Assembly: GCF_031626495.1 (NCBI RefSeq)
Contig: NZ_JAMQOJ010000003.1
Coordinates: 310,001-374,000, forward strand
DNA length: 64,000 nt
Direction: 5' to 3'
Source of the DNA: Natrinema sp031626495
GTDB taxonomy: Archaea; Halobacteriota; Halobacteria; Halobacteriales; Natrialbaceae
Shown: in pieces, positions 17,179 to 25,672 of the stretch
Numbering within the stretch: position 1 is the first letter of the stretch
Layout of the letters: each line of letters opens with the position of its first letter
Notes under the pieces: model-generated
What the model was told of the DNA's origin: nothing
Seen by the model: only the letters and a program-made list of their open reading frames with translations
The model's database searches: none
Translations under genes and position numbers: made by a program

Positions 17179-17658
17179 ATGGGAATCAACTACTCAGTCG
17201 ACGCGGATCCGGACACCACGGCGAAAGCTATGCTCCGGGAGCGTCATATGAGCCACAAGCACAGCAAGGAGGTCGCCCGCGAGATCAAGGGCCGAACCGT
17301 CGGCGACGCGCAGGCGTACCTCCAGGACGTCATCGACAAGACGCAGTCGGTCCCGTTCAAGTCCCACAACGCCGGTGCGGGTCACCGCTCCGACGTCGAG
17401 GGCTGGGACGCCGGCAAGTACCCGGAGAAGGTCTCCGGGGAGTTCCTCGATCTGCTCGAGAACGTCTCGGCCAACGCCGATCACCAGGGATTCGACGCCG
17501 AGTCGATGGAGATCGTCCACGTCGCCGCCCACAAGGTCGGCGAATCGGTCGGTCGCAAGCCCCGCGCGATGGGGCGGGCGTCGTCGTGGAACACCCCCCA
17601 GGTCGACGTCGAGATCGTCGTCGCAGAACAGACCGAAACCGAGGAGGACGAGAGCTAA
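17179..17658 (+). CDS. rpl22: Ribosomal protein uL22
   Basis: 159 residues. Tunnel-lining protein with a beta-hairpin loop. The archaeal form begins MGINYSVDADPDTTAKAMLRE and contains VPFKSHNAGAGHR and the PRAMGRASSWNTPQVDVEIVV C-terminal strands. Its stop shares its last base with the ATG of rps3. Confidence 0.97.
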   Translation: MGINYSVDADPDTTAKAMLRERHMSHKHSKEVAREIKGRTVGDAQAYLQDVIDKTQSVPFKSHNAGAGHRSDVEGWDAGKYPEKVSGEFLDLLENVSANADHQGFDAESMEIVHVAAHKVGESVGRKPRAMGRASSWNTPQVDVEIVVAEQTETEEDES

Positions 17659-18626
17659 TGGCTGACGAACATCAATTCATCGAGAACGGCCTGCAGCGGT
17701 CCCAGATCGACGAGTTCTTCCAGGAAGAGCTCGGCCGCGCGGGCTACGGTGGCATGGACGTCGCCAAGACGCCGATGGGAACCCAGATCGTCCTCAAGGC
17801 CGAGAAGCCCGGGATGGTCATCGGCAAAGGCGGCGAGAACATTCGGAAAGTGACGACCGCCCTCGAGGAGAAGTTCAACCTCGAGGACCCCCAGATCGAC
17901 GTGCAGGAGGTCGACGAACCAGACCTGAACGCGCGGATCGTCGCGGACCGACTGGCGAACGCACTCGAGCGCGGCTGGTACTTCCGAAAAGCCGGTCACA
18001 CGACGATCGACCGGATCATGGAAGCCGGCGCGCTCGGCGCGGAGATCGTCCTCTCGGGGAAGGTCACTGGCGCGCGATCGCGCGTCGAGAAGTTCAACCG
18101 CGGCTACATCAAGCACAACGGCGAGCCCGCCGAAGAGGTCGTCGACCACGGCCAGGGCGTCGCGGTCATGAAACTCGGCACCATCGGTGTCGACGTCAAG
18201 ATCATTCCGCCGGGAGCCGAGCTCCCCGACGACTTCCATGTCAACGAGGACATGGACCCCGAAGAGCTCGTCCCCGACGCCGTCGAGGCCAACGAGGCCG
18301 AGGGCGTCGAGGAGCTCCTCGAGGGCGAACCCGAAGAGGCAGAAGCCGCCGAGGGCGGTGCCGAGGCCGCGGCCGACGAAGCGGCCGAGCCCGTCGACGA
18401 GGACGTCGAGGAAGTCATCGAAGAGGAAGTCGCTGCTGACGCCGACGAGGAGTTCGAAGAGGTCGAGGTCCCCGGCGGCGACGAAGCGGTCGAGGAAGAA
18501 CTCGAGGAACTCGAGGAAGACGTCGAGGCGGAAGCCGAGGAACTCGTCGCGGAGATGGAAGACGAGGAAGCTGCCGACGAGGAAGCTGCCGACGAGGAAG
18601 ACGCAGACGAGGGAGGTGACGCCTGA
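17658..18626 (+). CDS. rps3: Ribosomal protein uS3 with long acidic tail
   Basis: 322 residues. Residues 1-205 hold the KH type II domain (VIGKGGENIRKVTTAL) and the C-terminal S3 domain (GKVTGARSRVEKFNRGYIK), with KHNGEPAEEVVDHG just after; this protein lines the mRNA entry site. Roughly 115 further residues, from about position 207, are almost only Glu, Asp, Ala and Val in repeats such as EELEEDVEAEAEEL and EEAADEEAADEE. Such tails are seen in halophile S3 proteins, but this one is long. The ATG at 17658 is chosen as the conserved start (MADEHQFIENGLQ). Confidence 0.96.
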   Translation: MADEHQFIENGLQRSQIDEFFQEELGRAGYGGMDVAKTPMGTQIVLKAEKPGMVIGKGGENIRKVTTALEEKFNLEDPQIDVQEVDEPDLNARIVADRLANALERGWYFRKAGHTTIDRIMEAGALGAEIVLSGKVTGARSRVEKFNRGYIKHNGEPAEEVVDHGQGVAVMKLGTIGVDVKIIPPGAELPDDFHVNEDMDPEELVPDAVEANEAEGVEELLEGEPEEAEAAEGGAEAAADEAAEPVDEDVEEVIEEEVAADADEEFEEVEVPGGDEAVEEELEELEEDVEAEAEELVAEMEDEEAADEEAADEEDADEGGDA

Positions 18627-18850
18627 TGGCGATTCTCCACGTCGAAGAGATCCGCGACATGACGCCCGCCGAACGGGCGGAGGAACTCGAGGAACTCGAG
18701 ACCGAACTGCTGAACCAGAAATCCGTCCTCGCCGCCGGCGGGGCCCCGGAGAACCCGGGCCGTATCGGCGAGATCAGTCGCACCGTTGCGCGGATCAAGA
18801 CGATCCAGCGTGAAGAGGGCGACCTCGAGGACGACGCAGACGAAGAATAA
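18626..18850 (+). CDS. rpl29: Ribosomal protein uL29
   Basis: 74 residues. Two-helix protein near the tunnel exit: MAILHVEEIRDMTPAERAEELEELETELL and RISRTVARIKTIQREE-type second helix. Overlaps rps3 by one base. The acidic end EDDADEE is a halophile feature. Confidence 0.96.
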   Translation: MAILHVEEIRDMTPAERAEELEELETELLNQKSVLAAGGAPENPGRIGEISRTVARIKTIQREEGDLEDDADEE

Positions 18851-18857
18851 CACGACG

Positions 18858-19310
18858 ATGGCACTGACACCCGAGACGCTGCCGCGACACGAACTCAACG
18901 GACTCCCCGTGCGAGTCGTCGAGAGCGACGACTCCTCGCGGGTGGGTCTGGAGGGCCGCGTCGTCATCGAGACGACGAAGACCCTCTCGATAGAAGTCTG
19001 CGTTCCGCCGGAGGCGGAACGATGGCGAGGCGGTGCAACCGCCGAGCGTCGAGACGGCGAGTCTCGGGTCGTAATGGTGCCAAAATCGGGCTCGACGTTC
19101 GAGTTCGCGATCACAGATGAAGCCGCCGACTCCGCCAAGGAGTCGGGGACTGCGTCCAAACTGGCCGACACTCAACCTGGGATGTCCGAGCAATCGAACG
19201 TCCCGGACAGTGCTGGCGAGGACGTAGCCTACGTTACGGTCGATGGATCGCGGCTGCTCTCACGACCCGCCCGACGCACGGAAACGAATGGTGACTCACC
19301 ATGGCAATAG
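18858..19310 (+). CDS. rnp1: RNase P protein component 1 (Rpp29/Pop4)
   Basis: 150 residues. Part of archaeal RNase P, which removes tRNA 5' leaders. The conserved core LNGLPVRVVESDD, GLEGRVVIETTKTLSIEV and VMVPKSGSTFEFAI forms the Sm-like barrel. The insert between about 95 and 125 (Ser/Glu-rich) is longer than in non-halophiles. The position between rpl29 and rps17 is the conserved archaeal location. It overlaps rps17 by 10 nt. Confidence 0.93.
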   Translation: MALTPETLPRHELNGLPVRVVESDDSSRVGLEGRVVIETTKTLSIEVCVPPEAERWRGGATAERRDGESRVVMVPKSGSTFEFAITDEAADSAKESGTASKLADTQPGMSEQSNVPDSAGEDVAYVTVDGSRLLSRPARRTETNGDSPWQ

Positions 19311-19738
19311 GACTAGACGTTGAAACCCCTCCGGAACCCGAAAACCCGGAGGAATACGACTACGAGAAGTGTCCGTTCTACGGCGAACTCTCCGTTCGAG
19401 GTCAGATCCTCGAGGGGACCGTCGTCTCGACGGACATGGACAAGACCGTAGTCGTCGAGCGAGAGTACGATGTGGCGGTCCCGAAGTACGACCGACACAT
19501 GAAACGTCGCTCGCGCATCCCGGCACACGTACCGGGCGTGCTCGAGCCCCTCTCGGTCGGTGACACGGTCAGAATCGCAGAGACCCGACCACTGTCGAAG
19601 ACGAAATCGCACGTGGTCGTCGAAGTAACCGAAGAAGCGACCGCGGAGGACCTCGCCGAGCTCACGAGCCAGGCAGAGCCCGAGCCGGAGCTCTCCGACG
19701 AGGACTTCGCCGCGGACGAAGACGAGGGTGATCAGTGA
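19301..19738 (+). CDS. rps17: Ribosomal protein uS17
   Basis: 145 residues. OB-fold protein of the small-subunit body. Archaeal signature: CPFYGELSVRGQILEGTVVSTDMDKTVVVEREYD, then the RHMKRRSRIPAHVPG loop. The C-terminal 35 residues are acidic. Overlaps rnp1 by 10 nt and shares a base with the ATG of rpl14. Confidence 0.96.
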   Translation: MAIGLDVETPPEPENPEEYDYEKCPFYGELSVRGQILEGTVVSTDMDKTVVVEREYDVAVPKYDRHMKRRSRIPAHVPGVLEPLSVGDTVRIAETRPLSKTKSHVVVEVTEEATAEDLAELTSQAEPEPELSDEDFAADEDEGDQ

Positions 19739-20136
19739 TGGAGGCGATGAAAGCCGACGTCACGCAGGGCCTGAAGAAGGGTTCGCTGGTCACGTGCGCC
19801 GACAACACCGGCGCGCGCGAACTGAAGGTCATCAGCGTCGCGGGCTACCACGGCACCAAGAACCGCCAGCCGAAGGCGGGGATCGGTGACAAGGTGACCG
19901 TTTCGGTCACCAAGGGTACCCCGGAGATGCGCCGACAGGTCCTCGAGGCCGTCGTCGTCCGCCAGCGGAAGTCGATCCGCCGGCCCGACGGCACGCGGCT
20001 CAAGTTCGAGGACAACGCGGCGGTCATCATCGACGAGAACGAGGAGCCCCGCGGCACCGAGATCAAGGGGCCGATCGCCCGCGAAGTCGCAGAGCGCTTC
20101 GGAGCAATCGCCAGCACGGCGACGATGATCGTATAG
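19738..20136 (+). CDS. rpl14: Ribosomal protein uL14
   Basis: 132 residues starting MEAMKADVTQGLKKGSLV. The GTG at 19735 is one codon earlier, but the ATG overlapping the S17 stop (TGATG) fits homologues better. Contains the L14 core CADNTGARELKVISVAGY and AAVIIDENEEPRGTEIKGPIAREV. Forms an intersubunit bridge. 2 nt before rpl24. Confidence 0.96.
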   Translation: MEAMKADVTQGLKKGSLVTCADNTGARELKVISVAGYHGTKNRQPKAGIGDKVTVSVTKGTPEMRRQVLEAVVVRQRKSIRRPDGTRLKFEDNAAVIIDENEEPRGTEIKGPIAREVAERFGAIASTATMIV

Positions 20137-20138
20137 AT

Positions 20139-20495
20139 ATGAGCAAGCAACCACACAAACAGCGAACGCAGACGGAGCGAGCGCCGCTGCACAAGCGACA
20201 GAAGCAGCTCCACGCGACGCTGTCCGACGAGCTCCGCGAGGAGTACGACACCCGTCGAACCCGCGTCAACGCGGGCGACACGGTCGAGGTCATGCGCGGC
20301 GACCACGCCGGCGAAGAAGGCGAGGTCCTGCGCGCGATCCTCGAGGACGGGACGATCCACGTCGAGGACGTGACCGTCGAGACGGCCGACGGCGAGGAAG
20401 TGCCGCGGCCGCTCGACCCGTCGAACGTCCGGATCACGGAGCTCGATCTCGAGGACGAGCGTCGCGAGGCGCGTCTCGAAGGTGATAGCGAATGA
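20139..20495 (+). CDS. rpl24: Ribosomal protein uL24
   Basis: 118 residues. N-terminal KQPHKQRTQTERAPLHKRQK binds rRNA; the KOW motif is GDTVEVMRGDHAGEEGEVL. One of the proteins that initiate large-subunit assembly. Overlaps rps4e by 4 nt. Confidence 0.96.
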   Translation: MSKQPHKQRTQTERAPLHKRQKQLHATLSDELREEYDTRRTRVNAGDTVEVMRGDHAGEEGEVLRAILEDGTIHVEDVTVETADGEEVPRPLDPSNVRITELDLEDERREARLEGDSE

Positions 20496-21193
20496 CGAAA
20501 CACCAGAAACGACTGTCGGTACCGAAGTCCTGGCCGGTCGAGCGAAAGACCGAGACCTTCACGGTCAAGGCCGACGCCGGCCCGCACGGCGAAGACGGCG
20601 TGCCGCTCGTCGTCCTCCTGCGGGACGTGCTCGGCTACGTCGACTCCCGGAAGGAAGCCCGATACGCCCTCTCCGAGGACGCGATCCTCATCAACGGGGA
20701 CTCGATCAACGACGAACAGCGCCCGATCGGCATGTTCGACATCGTTGCGTTCCCCGGCCGCGATGAGTACTACCGCGTCTTCCCCGACGAGGGCGGTCGG
20801 CTCGCGCTGACCGAGATCGACGAGGACGCGGCCCAGAGCCGCCTCGGCAAGATCGAGGGCAAACAGCAGGTCCCGGGCGGCGACACCCAGCTGACGCTGC
20901 ACGACGGGACGAACGTCATCGTCGACGACGACGAGTACGAGACGAAAGACTCGATCGTCGTCGACAACGACGACAAATCGATCGTCGCGCACTTCCCCTA
21001 CGAGGAAGGCGCGCTCGTGACCGCCGTCCGCGGCAACCACGGCGGCAAGATCGGCGAGATCGACGCGATCGACGTGACTCCGGGCAGCGGTCCGAACCGA
21101 GTCGGCGTCTCCACGGACGACGACGGCTTCGAGACCGTCGAGGAGTACGTCGTCGTGATCGACGAGAACTTTACCGGAGGTGACGACGAATGA
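20492..21193 (+). CDS. rps4e: Ribosomal protein eS4
   Basis: 233 residues. Archaeal/eukaryal small-subunit protein: N-terminal KHQKRLSVPKSWPVERKTETF, an S4-type RNA-binding domain (LGYVDSRKEARYALSEDAILING), the central S4e domain and a C-terminal KOW-like part (VTAVRGNHGGKIGEI). Overlaps its neighbours by 4 nt on both sides. Confidence 0.96.
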   Translation: MTKHQKRLSVPKSWPVERKTETFTVKADAGPHGEDGVPLVVLLRDVLGYVDSRKEARYALSEDAILINGDSINDEQRPIGMFDIVAFPGRDEYYRVFPDEGGRLALTEIDEDAAQSRLGKIEGKQQVPGGDTQLTLHDGTNVIVDDDEYETKDSIVVDNDDKSIVAHFPYEEGALVTAVRGNHGGKIGEIDAIDVTPGSGPNRVGVSTDDDGFETVEEYVVVIDENFTGGDDE

Positions 21194-21732
21194 GCAGCGA
21201 ATCCGACTCCGGCGCGGACTTCCACGAGATGCGCGAACCGCGCGTCGAGAAGGTCGTCGTCCACATGGGCGTCGGTCAAGGTGGCCGCGAACTCGGCAAG
21301 GCCGAGGACATCATCGAGGAGGTCACGGGTCAGGAGAGCGTCCGGACCCAGGCGAAGAAAACCGAACCCGACTTCGGCATTCGCCAGGGCGACCCGATCG
21401 GCACGAAGGTCACCCTCCGTGGCGACGACGCCCACGAGTTCCTCGAGACGGCGCTGCCGCTGACGGACATCTCGCCGGCGCAGTTCGACGACACGGGCAA
21501 CTTCAGCTTCGGCGTCGAGGAACACACCGACTTCCCCAGCCAGGAGTACGACCCGAACGTCGGGATCTACGGGCTCGACGTCACCGTCAACCTGGTGCGT
21601 CCGGGCTACCGGATCGCCAAGCGCGACAAGGCCACCCGCTCGATTCCGTCGAACCACCGACTGACCCCCGAGGACGCACTCGCGTTCATCGAGGCGAACT
21701 TCGACGTGAACGTGGAGGCAGACGATGAGTGA
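21190..21732 (+). CDS. rpl5: Ribosomal protein uL5
   Basis: 180 residues. Binds 5S rRNA and the P-site tRNA. Features: REPRVEKVVVHMGVGQGG, GLDVTVNLVRPGYRIAKRDKATRSIP and the C-terminal helix TPEDALAFIEANFDV. It starts within the last codons of rps4e (4-nt overlap) and overlaps rps14 by 8 nt. Confidence 0.96.
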   Translation: MSSESDSGADFHEMREPRVEKVVVHMGVGQGGRELGKAEDIIEEVTGQESVRTQAKKTEPDFGIRQGDPIGTKVTLRGDDAHEFLETALPLTDISPAQFDDTGNFSFGVEEHTDFPSQEYDPNVGIYGLDVTVNLVRPGYRIAKRDKATRSIPSNHRLTPEDALAFIEANFDVNVEADDE

Positions 21733-21907
21733 AAGCGAAACAGAAAACGACCGCACGGGCGAGCACGCGGCGAAACGGACGGGACAGATCGAGTCCTGCC
21801 AGCGCTGCGGCCGCGAGCAGGGACTTGTCGGGAAGTACGACATCAATCTCTGCCGGCAGTGCTTCCGCGAGATCGCCCGCGACATGGGATTCAAGAAGTA
21901 TCGATAA
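21725..21907 (+). CDS. rps14: Ribosomal protein uS14 (zinc type)
   Basis: 60 residues. Two cysteine pairs, CQRCGREQG and CRQCFRE, bind zinc, followed by the conserved basic end FKKYR. The N-terminal 20 residues (SESETENDRTGEHAAKRTG) are a halophile extension. Overlaps rpl5 by 8 nt. Confidence 0.96.
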   Translation: MSESETENDRTGEHAAKRTGQIESCQRCGREQGLVGKYDINLCRQCFREIARDMGFKKYR

Positions 21908-21908
21908 C

Positions 21909-22301
21909 ATGACCGGAAACGATCCACTCAGCAACGCGCTCTCGGGACTCGACAACGCCGAGAGTGTGGGTCATCTCACCCACGAGGTAACGCCCGCCTC
22001 GAACGAGATCGGCAGCGTGCTCGAGGTCTTCTACGACCGCGGGTACATCGACGGCTTCGAGTACGTCGACGACGGTAAAGCCGGTCAGTTCGAGGTCGAA
22101 CTGAAAGGAGCGATCAACGAGTGCGGCCCCATCAAGCCCCGCTACGCCGTTGGCTCCGAGGACTTCGAGAAGTGGGAGAAGCGCTATCTCCCCGCTCGAG
22201 ACTTCGGTGCCCTCGTCGTCACGACGAGCAGTGGCATCATGAGCCACTACGAGGCGCGCGAACAGGGTATTGGGGGCCAGGTGATCGCGTACGTCTACTA
22301 A
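21909..22301 (+). CDS. rps8: Ribosomal protein uS8
   Basis: 130 residues from the ATG at 21909 (MTGNDPLSNALSGLDNAE). Central small-subunit assembly protein. The C-terminal VVTTSSGIMSHYEAREQGIGGQVIAYVY is the universal S8 signature. An upstream extension of the frame is non-homologous. 2 nt before rpl6. Confidence 0.96.
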   Translation: MTGNDPLSNALSGLDNAESVGHLTHEVTPASNEIGSVLEVFYDRGYIDGFEYVDDGKAGQFEVELKGAINECGPIKPRYAVGSEDFEKWEKRYLPARDFGALVVTTSSGIMSHYEAREQGIGGQVIAYVY

Positions 22302-22303
22302 CA

Positions 22304-22837
22304 ATGCGAGTCGAACTGGAAATTCCCGAAAACGTAACCGTCGAGGTCGATCGGTTCGACGTGACCGTCGAAGGACCGGAAGGCAGCGTTACACGCCGCC
22401 TCTGGTACCCCGACGTGACCGTCGATGTCGACGACGACCAGGTGGTCATCGAAAGCGACGCCGAGGACGCGAAGACGAACTCGACCGTCGGCACCTTCGA
22501 GAGCCACATCACCAACGCCTTCCACGGCGTGACCGAGGGCTGGGAGTACGAGATGGAGGTCTTCTACTCTCACTTCCCGATGCAGGTCCGCGTGGAGGGC
22601 GACGAGGTCGTCATCGAAAACTTCCTCGGCGAAAAGGCACCGCGACGAACGACTATCCACGGTGAGACCGAGGTTGCCGTCGACGACGAGCAGCTCGTCC
22701 TGTCCGGTCCGAACAAGGACCACGTCGGACAGACGGCGGCCGACATCGAGCAGCTGACGAAGGTCAGCGGCAAGGACACCCGCATCTTCCAGGACGGGGT
22801 CTATATCACCAACAAACCCGCCAAAGGAGGTGCCTGA
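22304..22837 (+). CDS. rpl6: Ribosomal protein uL6
   Basis: 177 residues starting MRVELEIPENVTVEVD. Two repeated alpha/beta domains near the GTPase centre; KTNSTVGTFESHITNAFHGVT and the closing KDTRIFQDGVYITNKP are diagnostic of archaeal L6. 3 nt before rpl32e. Confidence 0.96.
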   Translation: MRVELEIPENVTVEVDRFDVTVEGPEGSVTRRLWYPDVTVDVDDDQVVIESDAEDAKTNSTVGTFESHITNAFHGVTEGWEYEMEVFYSHFPMQVRVEGDEVVIENFLGEKAPRRTTIHGETEVAVDDEQLVLSGPNKDHVGQTAADIEQLTKVSGKDTRIFQDGVYITNKPAKGGA

Positions 22838-22840
22838 TAG

Positions 22841-23557
22841 ATGGCAGACGAAAACGACGAACCCCAGACGCTCGAGGACATCAGCGGCGTCGGCGAGAGC
22901 AAGGCCGAAGCCCTGCGCGAAGCCGGCTTCGAGTCCATCGAGGACGTCAAGGAAGCCGATCAGGACGACCTGGCCGATGCAGAGGGCATCGGGAACGCGC
23001 TCGCGGCCCGCATCAAAGCCGACGTCGGTGACCTCGAGGTCACCGAAGAGACCGAGGCCGAGATCGAGGACGAGGGCGTCGAGGAAGAAGAACCGGCCGA
23101 AGAGGTCGAGACCGAACTGCAGCCCCGCGGGCTGACCGAGAAGACGCCCGACCTCTCCGCGGACGAGGAGCGACTCCTCAACCGCCGGCAGAGCGAGGGG
23201 AAACCGCAGTTCAATCGACAGGACTACCACAAGAAGAAGCGCACGCCGGAATCCTGGCGCCGACCCCGCGGCCAACTGTCCAAGCAGCGAAAGGGCATCA
23301 AAGGCAAGGGGCCGAAGGTTCAGGCCGGCTACCGCACGCCCAAAGAAGTCCGCGGGAAACATCCCAGCGGCTTCGAGGAGGTCTACGTCGAGAACCTCGA
23401 CGATCTCGAGGGCGTCGACGGCGACCGCGAGGCGGTCCGGATCGCGTCAGCGGTCGGCGCGCGCAAGCGCGAACGAATCGAAGAACAGGCCGAGGAACAG
23501 GGCGTTCGCGTCCTGAACCCGACCTACGAAGAAGTCGAGGTGGAAGCAGATGACTGA
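22841..23557 (+). CDS. rpl32e: Ribosomal protein eL32 with N-terminal helix-hairpin-helix extension
   Basis: 238 residues. The C-terminal half (about 120-235) is the L32e fold: FNRQDYHKKKRTPESWRRPRGQ and YRTPKEVRGKHPSGFEEVYV. The N-terminal 60 residues (EDISGVGESKAEALREAGFESIEDVKEA, then ADAEGIGNALAARIKADVG) contain two helix-hairpin-helix motifs like those in DNA or RNA binding proteins; this extension is typical of haloarchaeal L32e. An acidic linker joins the two. Overlaps rpl19e by 8 nt. Confidence 0.96.
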   Translation: MADENDEPQTLEDISGVGESKAEALREAGFESIEDVKEADQDDLADAEGIGNALAARIKADVGDLEVTEETEAEIEDEGVEEEEPAEEVETELQPRGLTEKTPDLSADEERLLNRRQSEGKPQFNRQDYHKKKRTPESWRRPRGQLSKQRKGIKGKGPKVQAGYRTPKEVRGKHPSGFEEVYVENLDDLEGVDGDREAVRIASAVGARKRERIEEQAEEQGVRVLNPTYEEVEVEADD

Positions 23558-23999
23558 TCTCTCCGCACAGAAGCGACTGGCTGCCGACGTCTTGGATGTC
23601 GGTCAGAATCGCGTCTGGCTCGACCCCGACGCACAGAGCGACATCGCCGAAGCGATCACCCGCGACGAGATCCGCGAACTCGTCGACGAGGGCCGCATTC
23701 GGGCTGCCGACTCGTCGGGCAACTCCCGCGGTCGCGCCCGCGAGCGCAACGAAAAGCGTTCCTACGGCCACCGGAAGGGTCAGGGCAAGCGCCGCGGCAA
23801 GAAGGGCGCACGCCAGAACGAGAAAGACGAGTGGCAGAACAAGATCCGCGCACAGCGACGGAAGCTGCGCGAACTCCGCGACAAGGGCGAGCTGACGCCC
23901 ACGCAGTACCGCGAGCTCTACAAGAAGGCTGGCGGTGGCGAGTTCCGCAGCGTCCGGTACCTGTTGAACTACATCGACGACAACTACGGTGACCAATAA
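23550..23999 (+). CDS. rpl19e: Ribosomal protein eL19
   Basis: 149 residues. Three-helix archaeal/eukaryal protein: LSAQKRLAADVLDVGQNRVWLDP at the start, the basic GHRKGQGKRRGKKGAR loop, and a long helix ending YLLNYIDDNYGDQ. Shares one base with rpl18. Confidence 0.96.
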   Translation: MTDLSAQKRLAADVLDVGQNRVWLDPDAQSDIAEAITRDEIRELVDEGRIRAADSSGNSRGRARERNEKRSYGHRKGQGKRRGKKGARQNEKDEWQNKIRAQRRKLRELRDKGELTPTQYRELYKKAGGGEFRSVRYLLNYIDDNYGDQ

Positions 24000-24547
24000 T
24001 GGCGACAGGACCACGATACAAAGTACCGATGCGGCGTCGCCGTGAGGTCCGGACGGACTACCACCAGAGGTTGCGCCTGCTGAAATCGGGCAAGCCCCGC
24101 CTCGTTGCTCGCAAGAGCAACAAGCACACTACGGCGCAGCTGATCACTCCCGGACCTCAGGGAGACGAGACGCTCGCGAGCGCACACTCGAGCGATCTCG
24201 AGGAGTACGGCTGGGACGCCCCCACGAGTAATATTTCCGCGGCCTACCTGACCGGCCTGCTGGCCGGCCAACGAGCCGTCGACGCCGGTCTCGAGGAAGC
24301 GGTCCTCGACATCGGTCTCAACACGGCGACGCCCGGGAACAAGGTGTTCGCGGTGCAGGAGGGGGCGATCGACGCCGGCCTCGAGATCCCGCACAACGAC
24401 AGCGTGCTGGCTGACTGGTCGCGTACCCGCGGCGAGCACATCGCCGAGTACGCCGAGCAGTTAGACGAGCCGCTGTACAGCGGCGACTTCGACGCGACTG
24501 AACTGCCGGAACACTTCGACGAGGTACGAGAGGCGATTCTCGAATGA
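23999..24547 (+). CDS. rpl18: Ribosomal protein uL18
   Basis: 182 residues. Binds 5S rRNA together with L5. MATGPRYKVPMRRRREVRTDYHQRLRLLKSGKPRLVARKSN is the archaeal L18/L5e N-terminus and GLNTATPGNKVFAVQEGAIDAGLEIPHND the central signature. Overlaps rps5 by 4 nt. Confidence 0.96.
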   Translation: MATGPRYKVPMRRRREVRTDYHQRLRLLKSGKPRLVARKSNKHTTAQLITPGPQGDETLASAHSSDLEEYGWDAPTSNISAAYLTGLLAGQRAVDAGLEEAVLDIGLNTATPGNKVFAVQEGAIDAGLEIPHNDSVLADWSRTRGEHIAEYAEQLDEPLYSGDFDATELPEHFDEVREAILE

Positions 24548-25203
24548 GTGGAAACAACTACAACGACAGTGGATGGGAACCCGTCACCCGTCTCGGCCGG
24601 ATGGTCCAAGAGGGCGAAATCGACGACATGGAGACCGCTCTCAACTCGGGCCTCCCGCTGAAGGAACCCGAACTCGTCGACCAGCTCCTCCCCGGACTGG
24701 AAGACGAGGTGCTGGACATCAACATGGTCCAGCGGATGACCGACTCCGGACGGCGCGTGAAGTTCCGCTGCGTCGTCGCCGTCGGCAACCGCGACGGCTT
24801 CATCGGCTACGCGGAAGGCCGTGACGATCAGGTCGGGTCCGCCATCCAGAAGGCGATCGGTATCGCGAAGCTGAACATGATTCAGGTGCCCCGCGGTTCG
24901 GGCTCCTGGGAGGACCGCTCGGACCGGCCCCACTCGCTGACCCGACGAACGACCGGCAAGGCCGGCTCCGTCGAGGTCGAGGTCATTCCGGCCCCCGAAG
25001 GGCTCGGCCTGGCCGCCAGCGACACCGTCCGTCACGTCCTCGAGCTGGCCGGAATCGAGAACGCCTGGACCAAGAGCCACGGCAACACCCGAACGACGGT
25101 GAACCTGGCGAAGGCGACGTTCAACGCCCTCGAGAACGCATCGCAGTCGCGACGACCGCGTCGAAACCGCGGCGGCCGTGAGGAAGCCGAGGTGAGCGAG
25201 TGA
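24544..25203 (+). CDS. rps5: Ribosomal protein uS5
   Basis: 219 residues. Double-stranded RNA-binding N-terminal domain (VQRMTDSGRRVKFRCVVAVGNRDGFIGYAEG) and C-terminal domain with GSVEVEVIPAPEGLGLAAS. Functions in decoding accuracy near the mRNA entry. The stop overlaps the ATG of rpl30. Confidence 0.96.
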   Translation: MSGNNYNDSGWEPVTRLGRMVQEGEIDDMETALNSGLPLKEPELVDQLLPGLEDEVLDINMVQRMTDSGRRVKFRCVVAVGNRDGFIGYAEGRDDQVGSAIQKAIGIAKLNMIQVPRGSGSWEDRSDRPHSLTRRTTGKAGSVEVEVIPAPEGLGLAASDTVRHVLELAGIENAWTKSHGNTRTTVNLAKATFNALENASQSRRPRRNRGGREEAEVSE

Positions 25204-25670
25204 TGAAGGCGATCGTCCAGATTCGCGGCGAAGTGAACCGACAGGAGGACGTTCAGGACACCCTGTCGATGCTCAACATCCACAACGTCAACCACTGCAC
25301 GCTCGTCCCCGAGACCGACGCCTACGAGGGGATGATCGCGAAGGTCAACGACTACGTCGCCGTCGGCGAGCCCGATGCGGACGTGCTCGAGACCCTGCTC
25401 GCGAAGCGAGCCGAGCCCCTCGAAGGCAAGCAGGCGGACGTCGACGAGGAGTGGCTCGCCGAGAACACCGACTACGACGACTTCGGCGAACTGGCCGAGG
25501 CGCTCCTCGCAGAGGAGACGACACTTCGTGACGAGGGACTGTCACCGACGCTTCGACTTCACCCACCGCGGGGGGGTCACGACGGTATCAAAAAGCCGAC
25601 CGTCGAGGGCGGCCAACTCGGAAAGCATACAACGGGGCAGATTAACGACCTGCTAGAATCGATGCGATAA
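25203..25670 (+). CDS. rpl30: Ribosomal protein uL30
   Basis: 155 residues from the ATG at 25203 (MKAIVQIRGEVNRQEDVQDTL); a GTG lies one codon upstream. Archaeal-length L30 with LNIHNVNHCTLVPETDAYEGM and the C-terminal LSPTLRLHPPRGGHDGIKKP. 2 nt before rpl15. Confidence 0.96.
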   Translation: MKAIVQIRGEVNRQEDVQDTLSMLNIHNVNHCTLVPETDAYEGMIAKVNDYVAVGEPDADVLETLLAKRAEPLEGKQADVDEEWLAENTDYDDFGELAEALLAEETTLRDEGLSPTLRLHPPRGGHDGIKKPTVEGGQLGKHTTGQINDLLESMR

Positions 25671-25672
25671 CC

